NCBI GenBank assembly: GCA_016707685.1
Contig: JADJHE010000008.1
Location: 62,001 to 126,000 of the forward strand
Source: Bacteroidota bacterium
GTDB lineage: Bacteria > Bacteroidota > Bacteroidia > 2-12-FULL-35-15
Direction: 5' to 3'
DNA: 64,000 nt
The notes under the pieces were generated by a model. The model searched no databases, was not told where the DNA came from, and was given only the letters and a program-made list of their open reading frames with translations. This document shows, one piece after another, positions 1 to 8,410 of this stretch (positions are counted from its first letter, which is position 1; each line of letters opens with the position of its first letter). Position numbers and translations under genes: made by a program.

Positions 1-1492
1 AAATATTGAAAATCCGAACACCCAAAAAACAGTTAAAGCAATAGCGGCAATCGAAGACCAAGGTTATACCTATTACCAATCCGATTCGTCTATTTTGTGG
101 ATAGGTTTAACAGATGTACTCACGCGCTATGATGCAACAGTTCAAAAGGAATATTCACCCGTATATACTACACTTATCAGAAAGGTTACTATTGCAAACG
201 ATTCAACTGTTTTTGCAGGGACATTTTCTGTTCCTTTTGAAAACGGCTATGTGGTTGTTGATACACAAACCACGAACTTTATTCCAGAAATTGCTTATAA
301 ATACAACACATTGGATTTTAACTATTCAGCAGCATTTTATGATCGAGAGGATAAAATAAATTTTAGTTATAAATTAGTTGGTTTTGATACGGCTTGGAGT
401 GAGTGGTCTAGCTTGAATTATAAACAATACACCAATTTGTATGAAGGCGAATACTCCTTTGAAGTAAAAGCAAAAAACATTTATGGACATGAAAGTAAAA
501 TAGCAAACTATCGTTTTGTTATTCTACCTCCTTGGTATAGATCTTTCATTGCTTATATCATCTATTTTATTGCATTTATTATTTTGATTATCATAATTGT
601 TCGCATAAGTGTTTGGCGATTAAGAAAAGCGAAAATAAAACTTGAAAAGATTGTTGACGAAAGAACCGCAGAAGTTGTAAAACAAAAAGAAGAACTACAG
701 CAAAAAAGCGAAATTATTGAAGTTGCATACAATGATATCAAATCAAGTATTAATTATGCAAAACGAATTCAAGAAGCAATTCTTCCTTTGAATGAAGAAA
801 TAAAAAAATCTTTCCCAGAATCATTCATTTTGTTTAAACCAAGAGATGTTGTAAGTGGAGATTTTTATTGGTTTACGAAAACCGCAGGAAAAACAATTAT
901 TGCATGCGTTGATTGCACAGGCCATGGCGTACCTGGTGCTTTTATGAGTATGATTGGCAATACGCTATTAAACGAAATTGTGGTCGAAAAAAATATTACA
1001 CAACCCAATCAAATACTTAACTTACTTCATGAGCGTGTTCGACAATCGTTAAAGCAGGATATGGAAAACACAGAGACACGCGATGGAATGGACATTGCTA
1101 TTTGTGTAATTGATGATGCGAAAGAGCAATTGCACTATGCAGGTGCAAATCGCTCCTTGGTAATTATTCGCGACAAGTCCTTAATTGAACTAAAAGCAGA
1201 CAAACAGCCTATAGGTGGTGATCAAATGGAGCAAGACCGTGTTTTCAAAAACATCGAATTTAAGCTTCATAAAAACGATGTTATTTACATGACAACAGAT
1301 GGTTATGCGGATCAATTTGGAGGAGAAAAAGGGAAAAAATTTATGGTAAAACGCCTACATCAGCTATTGATAGATTTGAATGATAAAAAAATGGATGTAC
1401 AAAGCATGCTGTTAAAAAATACTATTGAAGACTGGCAAGGGAATCTGGAACAAGTAGATGATATATTGGTAATTGGAATAAAAATCTCATGA
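1..1492 (+). CDS. Y_Y_Y-domain SpoIIE-type protein phosphatase (5' partial)
   Basis: The reading frame is open from base 2, so the gene starts outside the window; the TTG at 95 is only an internal codon. Visible in order: a Y_Y_Y (Reg_prop-associated) beta-sandwich at about residues 95-175 ending in the typical LPPWY, one membrane segment (about 182-203), a coiled-coil linker, and a C-terminal SpoIIE/PP2C phosphatase domain from about residue 250. That domain shows the metal-binding DVVSGDFYW, DCTGHGVPGAFMS and TTDGYADQFGG motifs. Family knowledge: such proteins sense a periplasmic signal through an N-terminal propeller (missing here) and dephosphorylate serine/threonine targets in the cytoplasm. 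The stop overlaps the next gene's start by 4 bases (ATGA), implying translational coupling with a second phosphatase. Confidence 0.9.
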   Translation, partial: NIENPNTQKTVKAIAAIEDQGYTYYQSDSSILWIGLTDVLTRYDATVQKEYSPVYTTLIRKVTIANDSTVFAGTFSVPFENGYVVVDTQTTNFIPEIAYKYNTLDFNYSAAFYDREDKINFSYKLVGFDTAWSEWSSLNYKQYTNLYEGEYSFEVKAKNIYGHESKIANYRFVILPPWYRSFIAYIIYFIAFIILIIIIVRISVWRLRKAKIKLEKIVDERTAEVVKQKEELQQKSEIIEVAYNDIKSSINYAKRIQEAILPLNEEIKKSFPESFILFKPRDVVSGDFYWFTKTAGKTIIACVDCTGHGVPGAFMSMIGNTLLNEIVVEKNITQPNQILNLLHERVRQSLKQDMENTETRDGMDIAICVIDDAKEQLHYAGANRSLVIIRDKSLIELKADKQPIGGDQMEQDRVFKNIEFKLHKNDVIYMTTDGYADQFGGEKGKKFMVKRLHQLLIDLNDKKMDVQSMLLKNTIEDWQGNLEQVDDILVIGIKIS

Positions 1493-3582
1493 AAAAAATA
1501 ATCGGAATTCTATTTCTTTCAATTTTGACAAACAGTTTTATGTTTGCTCAAAAAAGTAAAGTTGTAGTTGATAGTATACAAAAGCTATTGACTGTTACAA
1601 ACGATGATGCCTTGATTGTTGAATACAAAAATCAACTAGCCTATGAATATGTTATTGACGATGCTGTTAAAGCAAAAAAAACTGCAACAGAAGCACTTTC
1701 CTTGGCAACAAAAATTAATAATCAGTTAGGAATTTTAAATGCGAATAACAATCTTGGTCTTGCTTGTTATTATACAAACGACTATGACCAAGCATTAAAG
1801 CATTATTATATTTCTCGAGATATTGCTAAGGAATTAAAAAACAATTCGAAATTGGCCGTTGCTTTAAATAACATAGGTTTAGTATACGATGACAAAGCAG
1901 ATTATAATAATGCATTAACGTATTATTTGCAATCGTTAAAGCTGGTGGAAGGCACAGGTGAAAGTAAGTCTCAGCTAGCGAGTACATTAAATAACATTGC
2001 ATTAATATATCAAACACAAGGAAAATACGAAGAAGCATTATCGTTTCACAACCGAGCATTAAAAATAAAAAGGGAGATTGGAAACAAGCGAGGTGAAGGA
2101 AGCTCTCTACACAATATCGGTTTAGTATATAAACTAAAAGGAGAGTATGATAAAAGTTTAGAGTTCTATCATCGAGCACTTGAACTTCGTAAGTTAATTA
2201 ATGATGAGTCGGGAGTTGGACTAACACTCAATAATATTGGGAGTGTATATGATTCAAGAGGAGAATACGATAAGGCACTTCGTTATTTTGAAGAAGCATT
2301 GGTTATACGTGAAAAATCGCAAGATAAATACGGATTAGCAATTACCTTGTTTAGTATGGGAAGTGCTTATTGTGAACGTAAAGAGTATAAAAAGGGAAAC
2401 GAATTCATAGAACGAGCAATGAACATTGCAAAGGAGATAGGTGCAAAAGAGCTATTAAAGCATGGCTATGAAACCTATGCACTTATTTATGCAGCCCAAG
2501 GCGATTACAAACATGCATACGAAAATCAGAAAGAATACATTGCTGTTAAGGATTCTATTTTAAATGAAACTACAATTCAGCAGTTGAATGAATTGCAAAC
2601 AAAATATGAAAGCGAAAAGAAGCAAAAAGAATTAGAGTTGGTTACCAAGGAAAGCAAAATTCAAGCGCTCGAGTTGAATAAAAATAAATTATGGATGTAT
2701 GTAATGGTTATTGCAATTCTTTTAGTAATAAGTCTTGCCGTACTTTTATTTAATCGCTATAACCTTAAACAAAAAGCAAACGAATTATTAGCACATCAAA
2801 ATGCTGAAATAACACAACAGAAAAAGGAAATTACGGATAGTATTAATTATGCTAAACGTATTCAAGAATCTATTTTACCACCTCAAGATCATTGGAAAAA
2901 ATTATTACCGAACAGTTTTATTTTTTATCGCCCGAAAGACATTGTAAGTGGCGATTTTTATTGGATAGAGCAAAAACAAAACATTGTTTGCTTTGCAGCT
3001 GTAGATTGTACTGGACATGGGGTCCCAGGGGCTTTGATGAGTGTAGTAGGCTTTAATTTACTGACACAAGCGGTGAATGAAGTGGGTTTAACAAAACCTT
3101 CTGAAATATTAGAACATTTAGATGCAGGTGTTACAAAAACATTGCGACAAACAGAACATGGTAAAGGAGTAAAAGATGGAATGGATTTATCTTTGTGTTC
3201 GTTTGATACAACAACGAATTTGCTGCAATATGCAGGCGCATTTAATGCGTTGTATTACGTTAGAGAAAATACGTTACACGAAATAAAAGCAGATAAATTT
3301 CCAATTGGAGTAAATTTAGATGGCATTGTAGATAATTATAAAAATCATACGATTCAATTACAAAAAGGAGATTGTGTGTATTTGTTTTCGGATGGATATG
3401 CTGATCAGTTTGGTGGTTCAAAAGGAAAAAAATTCAAATACAATCAATTGAAAAATCTATTTATAGAGATTGCTAAACAGCCAGTTGATGAGCAAAAACA
3501 AATTATTGCTGATGCTTTTGATGTGTGGAAAGGTGGTTTAGAGCAAGTGGATGATGTTGTAGTAATAGGATTGAAAATCTAA
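1489..3582 (+). CDS. TPR-repeat SpoIIE-type protein phosphatase
   Basis: 697 aa. A signal peptide (about 1-21, ending FMFAQ) is followed by many tetratricopeptide repeats (about 40-350; repeated NNIGLVY and A..YY..AL patterns), a short coiled coil, one membrane helix (about 402-421), and a cytoplasmic SpoIIE/PP2C domain from about 450 to the end with DIVSGDFYW, DCTGHGVPGALMS and FSDGYADQFGG. Inferred role: a membrane sensor whose periplasmic TPR array controls a cytoplasmic Ser/Thr phosphatase. It overlaps the upstream phosphatase by 4 bases, so the two are probably made together. Its 3' end overlaps the convergent rnc gene by 4 bases. The partner protein is not identifiable here. Confidence 0.9.
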   Translation: MKKIIGILFLSILTNSFMFAQKSKVVVDSIQKLLTVTNDDALIVEYKNQLAYEYVIDDAVKAKKTATEALSLATKINNQLGILNANNNLGLACYYTNDYDQALKHYYISRDIAKELKNNSKLAVALNNIGLVYDDKADYNNALTYYLQSLKLVEGTGESKSQLASTLNNIALIYQTQGKYEEALSFHNRALKIKREIGNKRGEGSSLHNIGLVYKLKGEYDKSLEFYHRALELRKLINDESGVGLTLNNIGSVYDSRGEYDKALRYFEEALVIREKSQDKYGLAITLFSMGSAYCERKEYKKGNEFIERAMNIAKEIGAKELLKHGYETYALIYAAQGDYKHAYENQKEYIAVKDSILNETTIQQLNELQTKYESEKKQKELELVTKESKIQALELNKNKLWMYVMVIAILLVISLAVLLFNRYNLKQKANELLAHQNAEITQQKKEITDSINYAKRIQESILPPQDHWKKLLPNSFIFYRPKDIVSGDFYWIEQKQNIVCFAAVDCTGHGVPGALMSVVGFNLLTQAVNEVGLTKPSEILEHLDAGVTKTLRQTEHGKGVKDGMDLSLCSFDTTTNLLQYAGAFNALYYVRENTLHEIKADKFPIGVNLDGIVDNYKNHTIQLQKGDCVYLFSDGYADQFGGSKGKKFKYNQLKNLFIEIAKQPVDEQKQIIADAFDVWKGGLEQVDDVVVIGLKI

Positions 3583-4307
3583 TTGTTGATTTCCAGTTTT
3601 GTACAAGCATCTTCTGAAGCCAATTGTTCTGCACGTTTTTTAGAAAAGTGTTGTGCTATTCCAACAACTTCATTGTCGACAAGTAAGTGTATTAAAAACA
3701 TTTTATCTGCGGAGTTTGCAGCATCAATAATTATACTGAACACAAATTCCTTTTTTTCTTTTTGTGCCCACTCAATAAATTTACTCTTAAAATCTACTTC
3801 TTTTGTTTCTAATTCATCAATATCCATATGCACATTGATAATTCGTTTTAGAATATATTCTTTCGTTGCATTATACCCTTTGTCGAGATAGATAGCGCCA
3901 ATTAATGCTTCGTAAGCATCGCCATTGATTGAGCTTGGTTTGCTGCCACGATCGTTATTCGTTTCAATGAATTTGTTCAAACCAAGCTTTAATGCAATTT
4001 GGTTGTGTTGGTTGCGGCTCACCATTTTAGAACGCATCTTGGTCAAGAAGCCTTCGTCTTTGTAAGGAAATTTTTTGAATAGATATTCTGCTATCACAGT
4101 ACCAATAATGGAATCGCCTAAAAATTCTAGGCGTTCATTACTGTCTTTAATTCCTTTTTGTAAATGTTGTGCAGCAGAGCTATGGCGGAAAGCCAATTTG
4201 TACAAATCAATATTGGTTGGATAAAATCCAAGGATATTGCGTAATGATTCGTGCAGTTTTTTTTCAGGAGAAAAATAAACGCGTATTGGCTTTTGAAAAA
4301 CGCTCAA
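3579..4307 (-). CDS. rnc: Ribonuclease III
   Basis: 242 aa. Cuts double-stranded RNA in rRNA and mRNA processing. The RNase III signature NERLEFLGDSIIG lies at 57-69, the second acidic cluster is DAYEALIGAIYLDKG, and a C-terminal double-stranded-RNA-binding domain ends in the usual A..L.SEDACTKL pattern. The start is TTG at 4307; the only in-frame codons before it back to the fabF stop are CTA ATC GTT TCC CGA, none a normal start, so TTG is forced. It is the third gene of acpP-fabF-rnc with only 15 bases after the fabF stop. The stop is TAG. Confidence 0.95.
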   Translation of the reverse strand: MSVFQKPIRVYFSPEKKLHESLRNILGFYPTNIDLYKLAFRHSSAAQHLQKGIKDSNERLEFLGDSIIGTVIAEYLFKKFPYKDEGFLTKMRSKMVSRNQHNQIALKLGLNKFIETNNDRGSKPSSINGDAYEALIGAIYLDKGYNATKEYILKRIINVHMDIDELETKEVDFKSKFIEWAQKEKKEFVFSIIIDAANSADKMFLIHLLVDNEVVGIAQHFSKKRAEQLASEDACTKLEINN

Positions 4308-4322
4308 TCGGGAAACGATTAG

Positions 4323-5579
4323 TTAGGCTTTGTATTTTTTTACAATAACAGAAGCATTGTGTCCACCAAATCCAAATGTGTTGCTTAATGCAGCACGAAC
4401 TTCGCGTTTTTGAGCTTTGTTAAATGTAAAATTTAATTTGTTGTCCAATGCTGGATCATCTGTAAAGTGATTGATTGTTGGAGGAACAATATCATTCTGA
4501 ACAGATAAAACACAAGCAATCGCCTCAATAGCACCAGCAGCACCTAATAAGTGACCAGTCATTGATTTGGTTGAGCTAATGTTTAGTTTGTAAGCATGTT
4601 CACCAAAAACACCAAGGATGGCTTTTGATTCGGCAACATCACCAAGTGGAGTAGATGTTCCGTGAACATTTACATAATCAATATCTTCAGCTTTCATTTC
4701 TGCATCTTCTAATGCAAGGCGCATTACATTACGTGCTCCTAATCCTTCTGGATGAGGCGCTGTAATGTGATTTGCATCGGCAGTCATTCCACCACCTACA
4801 ACTTCAGCATAAATTTTAGCACCACGCTTTAATGCGTGTTCAAGTTCTTCAAGAATTAAAGCACCAGCTCCTTCACCCAATACAAAACCATCACGGTTTG
4901 CATCAAATGGACGAGATGCTGTTTCAGGAGATTCGTTGTTTGTAGACAATGCATGCATTGCGTTGAATCCACCGATACCTGCTTCGCATACTGCAGCTTC
5001 TGATCCACCAGTAACAATAATGTCTGCTTTGCCCAATTTAATGTACATAGCAGCATCAATTAATGCGTTGGTTGATGAAGCACAAGCTGAAACGGTTGTG
5101 AAATTTGGTCCGCGCATACCATACATGATGGAAATGTGTCCAGAACAAATATCAGCAATCATTTTCGGAATAAAGAATGGATTAAAACGAGGAGTTCCAT
5201 CACCTTTTGCATAGCCAAAACATTCGTCTTGGAAGGTTTGTAAACCACCTATTCCTGAACCCCAGATTACTCCAGTTCTATCAGGATCAAAAGCGCCTTC
5301 TTTGTCCAATCCAGCATCTTTTACTGCTTGCATTGCTGAAACTAAACCATATTGAGAAAATGGATCTAGCTTACGAGCTTCTTTTCTGTCTAAGAAGTCT
5401 TCAGGATTAAATCCTTTAACTTCACAGGCAAAACGAGTTTTAAACTTTGAAGCATCGAAACGAGTAATAGGTGCAGCTCCGCTAACACCATTTAATAGGT
5501 TATTCCAATAATCGGTAACCGTATTACCAAGTGGCGTAATTGCGCCTAGGCCTGTAACTACTACTCGTCTCAACTTCAT
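4323..5579 (-). CDS. fabF: 3-oxoacyl-[acyl-carrier-protein] synthase II
   Basis: 418 aa, normal length for KAS II. Condenses malonyl-ACP with acyl-ACP in fatty-acid elongation. The catalytic triad is visible: Cys166 in SACASS, His306 in VHGTSTPLGD and His343 in STKSMTGHLLGAAG, with the conserved Lys338. The glycine-rich C-terminus FGFGGHNAS is intact. It lies 20 bases downstream of acpP, its substrate carrier, and 15 bases upstream of rnc, the standard Bacteroidota arrangement. The promoter is probably the one in front of acpP. Confidence 0.97.
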   Translation of the reverse strand: MKLRRVVVTGLGAITPLGNTVTDYWNNLLNGVSGAAPITRFDASKFKTRFACEVKGFNPEDFLDRKEARKLDPFSQYGLVSAMQAVKDAGLDKEGAFDPDRTGVIWGSGIGGLQTFQDECFGYAKGDGTPRFNPFFIPKMIADICSGHISIMYGMRGPNFTTVSACASSTNALIDAAMYIKLGKADIIVTGGSEAAVCEAGIGGFNAMHALSTNNESPETASRPFDANRDGFVLGEGAGALILEELEHALKRGAKIYAEVVGGGMTADANHITAPHPEGLGARNVMRLALEDAEMKAEDIDYVNVHGTSTPLGDVAESKAILGVFGEHAYKLNISSTKSMTGHLLGAAGAIEAIACVLSVQNDIVPPTINHFTDDPALDNKLNFTFNKAQKREVRAALSNTFGFGGHNASVIVKKYKA

Positions 5580-5599
5580 TCAAATAAATCTTTTAAGGA

Positions 5600-5836
5600 T
5601 TATTTTGCGTTTGCTTCAATGTAAGAAATTGCGTCACCTACTGTACCAATTTTTTCAGCTTGGTCATCAGGGATAGCGATGTTAAATTCTTTTTCAAACT
5701 CCATGATTAGTTCTACAGTGTCTAATGAGTCTGCTCCTAAATCATTTGTAAAGCTAGCTGTTGGTGTTACTTCTTTTTCGTCAACACCTAATTTATCAAC
5801 GATGATAGCTTTTACTTTTGTTGCAATGTCTGACAT
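5600..5836 (-). CDS. acpP: Acyl carrier protein
   Basis: 78 aa, acidic four-helix protein carrying acyl chains on a 4'-phosphopantetheine arm. The attachment serine is Ser37 in the invariant GADSLDTVEL motif. First gene of acpP-fabF-rnc. A well-formed TAnnTTTG box sits about 30 bases upstream of the ATG (5868-5875), giving a short leader. Confidence 0.98.
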   Translation of the reverse strand: MSDIATKVKAIIVDKLGVDEKEVTPTASFTNDLGADSLDTVELIMEFEKEFNIAIPDDQAEKIGTVGDAISYIEANAK

Positions 5837-5867
5837 TTTTAAAATGTTTTATTGGTTAATTTGGGTG

Positions 5868-5875
5868 CAAAGATA
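5868..5875 (-). promoter_or_regulatory. Promoter -7 box of acpP-fabF-rnc
   Basis: Reads TATCTTTG on the minus strand, matching the Bacteroidota TAnnTTTG consensus. A TTTG in a T-run about 18 bases upstream could be the -33 element. The predicted leader is roughly 25-30 bases. Confidence 0.7.
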
Positions 5876-5909
5876 TAGTTATATGCATAATTACAAAAAA
5901 AAAGGGGAA

Positions 5910-6581
5910 TTATTCATAAAAAATCGCAATATCATTTATGTTTTTTCTCTGTAAATCAGGAACTTGTGTTTTTTCTAGTGGGTAACCAACTGGTATTAAA
6001 AGAAAAGGACGCTCGTTTTCGGGGCGTTCTAGTAATTTTGTCAAAAAATTCATTGGACTTGGTGTATGGGTTAAAGCAACCAATCCTGCGTTATGGATAG
6101 CTGTTAGCAAAAATCCACTTGCCAAACCAACTGATTCAGCAACATAATAATTGTTCCTTTTATCATTATTCACAAGTTCATAGACCCTTTTGAAGACAAT
6201 AATTAGAGCTGGAGCGATTTCTAAAAAGGGTTTGTTCCAATCGGTTCCTAAAGGAGCCAAATCTTCAAGCCATTCTTTCGACATTCTTCCATTATAACTT
6301 TCTTGCTCTTCTTTTTCAGCAGCAATTCTAATCTCTTTTTTTAGTATAGGATTTGTTACAACACAAAATGTCCACGGTTGTTTGTGTGCACCTGAAGGAG
6401 CTGTTGATGCTGATAGCAGGATGTTTTCAAGGATGTTTTTATCAATCTTTTTTTCTGAAAATTCCCTAACCGTTCTTCTTTTATCAAGCCAATTATAAAA
6501 GTCGGAGCTTCGTTGAAGTGTTTCTTCTGGTCCGTAAGTTTCTTTTGTATAGTTAATGTATGGAAAGGGGTTGTTCATCAT
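5910..6581 (-). CDS. Iodotyrosine-deiodinase-like nitroreductase
   Basis: About 223 aa from the ATG at 6581 (a second ATG follows at 6578). A longer frame exists upstream, but it runs antisense through purN, so the Met-Met pair before NNPFPY is the sensible start. FMN-dependent nitroreductase fold: KRRTVREFSEKK near the N-terminus, then TAPSGAHKQPWTF for flavin binding. The stretch MSKEWLEDLAPLGTDW and the phrase KPFLEIAPALIIVF resemble the IYD/BluB-like branch rather than classical NfsA/NfsB. The substrate cannot be read from sequence. It lies between acpP and purN and is divergent from purN with only 36 bases between starts. Confidence 0.85.
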   Translation of the reverse strand: MMNNPFPYINYTKETYGPEETLQRSSDFYNWLDKRRTVREFSEKKIDKNILENILLSASTAPSGAHKQPWTFCVVTNPILKKEIRIAAEKEEQESYNGRMSKEWLEDLAPLGTDWNKPFLEIAPALIIVFKRVYELVNNDKRNNYYVAESVGLASGFLLTAIHNAGLVALTHTPSPMNFLTKLLERPENERPFLLIPVGYPLEKTQVPDLQRKNINDIAIFYE

Positions 6582-6605
6582 AAAAATTGCTTTCCGTAAA
6601 AATAC

Positions 6606-6613
6606 TACTTTTG
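6606..6613 (+). promoter_or_regulatory. Promoter -7 box of purN (possibly leaderless)
   Basis: TACTTTTG matches TAnnTTTG and ends only 4 bases before the purN ATG. If transcription begins a few bases after the box, the mRNA would start at or next to the start codon. Confidence 0.55.
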
Positions 6614-6617
6614 CAGT

Positions 6618-7193
6618 ATGATTTCTAAAAACATAGCCATTTTTGCTTCGGGTGAAGGAACCAATGCACAGCGTATCATCGACTATTTTAAAAACTCCGA
6701 AAAGATACATGTAGCACTGGTAGTTTCGAATAAAGAAACAGCCAATGTTTTAAATCGTGCAAAAGCAGCTTCCATCGAGACCTACTTGTTAAGCAAGGCC
6801 GATTTTGTGGAGAATGATACGACTATTCGTTTTTTAAAATCGAAAAATATCGATTTAATTGTGCTAGCTGGCTTTTTATGGATGATTCCTGAAAATTTGG
6901 TGAAAGCATTTCCCAATAAAATAATTAACATTCATCCTGCATTATTGCCCAAATTTGGCGGTAAAGGGATGTATGGCATGAATGTACATAATGCGGTAAT
7001 TCAGGCGAAGGAACAACAAAGTGGAATTTCTATTCATTTTGTGAACGAACATTACGATGAAGGAGAAATCATTTCGCAACATACATGTACTGTTTCTGAA
7101 AATGATACGCCCGAAAGCTTGGCAATAAAAATTCATGAATTGGAGTACGAATTTTTCCCAAAAGCAATTGAAAAAGTGCTTTCAACAAATTGA
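6618..7193 (+). CDS. purN: Phosphoribosylglycinamide formyltransferase
   Basis: 191 aa, normal length for GAR transformylase 1. Transfers formyl from 10-formyl-THF to glycinamide ribonucleotide in purine synthesis. The phosphate-binding N-terminus FASGEGTNAQRI, the INIHPALLPKFGGKGMYG catalytic region (Asn/His) and the late catalytic Asp in HYDEGEIISQ are all present. The ATG at 6618 directly follows a -7 box. purN next to acpP-fabF-rnc is a familiar Bacteroidota neighbourhood; here the nitroreductase gene is interposed. Confidence 0.95.
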   Translation: MISKNIAIFASGEGTNAQRIIDYFKNSEKIHVALVVSNKETANVLNRAKAASIETYLLSKADFVENDTTIRFLKSKNIDLIVLAGFLWMIPENLVKAFPNKIINIHPALLPKFGGKGMYGMNVHNAVIQAKEQQSGISIHFVNEHYDEGEIISQHTCTVSENDTPESLAIKIHELEYEFFPKAIEKVLSTN

Positions 7194-7258
7194 TTCAACT
7201 AAATAGTTGATATTCGTATATTCTAAATTAACTCGTGTAAAATTAAAAAAGCCTAAAA

Positions 7259-7825
7259 ATGGAATTTAACTTTAAAGAAATAGCCACCATCAGCATGATT
7301 TTATTTGCGGTGATTGATGTAGTAGGTTCCTTACCTGTTTTGCTTGATCTACAACAAAAAGTAGGAAAAATTCAATCCGAAAAAGCAACCTTGGTTTCGG
7401 GTGTTATTATGATTGCTTTTATGTTTGTAGGCGAACAAATTTTAAGTTTAATTGGCATTGATGTTAGTTCGTTTGCCATTGCAGGTTCGTTCATCATTTT
7501 CTTTTTAGCATTGGAAATGATTTTAGGCGTTAAGTTTTACAAAGAAGAAACTGCAGCTACCGCATCGGTGGTTCCTATTGCTTTTCCTTTGATTGCTGGA
7601 ACGGGAACATTAACAACCTTACTTTCCTTACGCGCAGAGTATCACCTCGAAAATTTAATTGTAGCAATCCTTATTAATTTAGTTTTTGTATACATCGTTT
7701 TGCGAAACACTTATCGCTTGGAACATATTTTAGGTCCAGGTGGAATTAATATTTTGAGAAAAGTATTTGGTGTAATTCTTTTAGCAATTGCAGTAAAATT
7801 GTTTAGAACACACGCGGGATTGTAA
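7259..7825 (+). CDS. MarC family integral membrane protein
   Basis: 188 aa with about six hydrophobic helices and no signal peptide. MarC/UPF0056 hallmarks visible: an N-terminal helix with DVVGSLPVLLDL, the PIAFPLIAGTGTLTTLLSL segment (P.A.P...GPG-like) and a C-terminal GGINILRKVFGVILLAIAVKLF. The family is an inner-membrane protein of unknown transport function; its historic link to antibiotic resistance is not supported. The stop lies at the left edge of the repeat-flanked S23 element. Confidence 0.88.
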   Translation: MEFNFKEIATISMILFAVIDVVGSLPVLLDLQQKVGKIQSEKATLVSGVIMIAFMFVGEQILSLIGIDVSSFAIAGSFIIFFLALEMILGVKFYKEETAATASVVPIAFPLIAGTGTLTTLLSLRAEYHLENLIVAILINLVFVYIVLRNTYRLEHILGPGGINILRKVFGVILLAIAVKLFRTHAGL

Positions 7826-7828
7826 AAT

Positions 7829-8392
7829 TAGACATAAGAAGATAGACAATTTAAAGTAGTAGACAAAGGACAAGATAAAAAGTAGACAAATAAACAGTGG
7901 ACAAGAAAATTGATATTGATAAAAAAACTGAAAAAGCAAAAACCGCTTTTAAGTTTAAGGATCTTACTGTTTATAAAAAAGCATTTTCTCTCGCAATGGA
8001 GATTTTTCATGTTTCAAAGCATTTTCCTGAAAATGAGAAATATGGTCTGACTAGCCAGATAAGACGCTCATCCCGTTCAGTTTGTTCTTCAATAGGTGAA
8101 GGTTATCGAAAAAGAAGATATGAGGCACATTTTATCAGCAAAACAAGTGATGCGGATATGGAAAATAGTGAAACAAGTGTTTGGATTGATTTTGCTTTTG
8201 AATGTGGTTATATTGATGAGGACTCAAAAGAAAAGTTAAACGATAAAGCAGCTGAAATAGGGAGGTTACTAAATCACATGATTGAAAATCCAGAAAAGTA
8301 TAATAGAAATTAATTGCACCAATTGTGAAGTTTAAAACAATTGCAAATTGATTTTATTTTGTCTACTGTCTATTTTTTTCAAATTGTCTACT
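7829..8392. repeat. Inverted-repeat element enclosing a four-helix-bundle gene
   Basis: The left flank holds six short copies related to tagacaa (starting 7829, 7843, 7860, 7867, 7883 and 7898). The right flank holds the complement, ttgtcta or ctgtcta, at 8359, 8366 and 8384. The core agtagacaa (7858-7866 and 7881-7889) is matched exactly in reverse complement by ttgtctact (8359-8367 and 8384-8392). The repeats stop at the two flanking genes, so the element is a discrete cassette of about 560 bases between marC and rnhA. No transposase is encoded. Confidence 0.7.
7897..8313 (+). CDS. Four-helix-bundle protein, S23/23S-rRNA-IVS family
   Basis: 138 aa. Family hallmarks: FKDLTVYKKAFSLAMEIF near the N-terminus, then FPENEKYGLTSQIRRSSRSVCSSIGEGYRKR and the late ETSVWIDFAFECGYID. 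The family (TIGR02436) was named from proteins encoded in intervening sequences of 23S rRNA and is related to Avd of diversity-generating retroelements. Here it stands alone, with no rRNA and no reverse transcriptase. No ATG precedes the conserved core; the GTG at 7897 lies inside the last left-hand repeat copy, so the repeat itself supplies the start codon. Function unknown. Confidence 0.85.
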   Translation: MDKKIDIDKKTEKAKTAFKFKDLTVYKKAFSLAMEIFHVSKHFPENEKYGLTSQIRRSSRSVCSSIGEGYRKRRYEAHFISKTSDADMENSETSVWIDFAFECGYIDEDSKEKLNDKAAEIGRLLNHMIENPEKYNRN

Positions 8393-8410
8393 TATAATTA
8401 AGCATAAAAC

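Noticed and set aside
5910..6710. A longer 266-codon nitroreductase frame
   Set aside because: Its first 43 codons run antisense to purN and lack nitroreductase similarity; the ATG at 6581 fits the family.
7897..8313. A diversity-generating retroelement around the S23 gene
   Set aside because: There is no reverse transcriptase and no template/variable repeat nearby.
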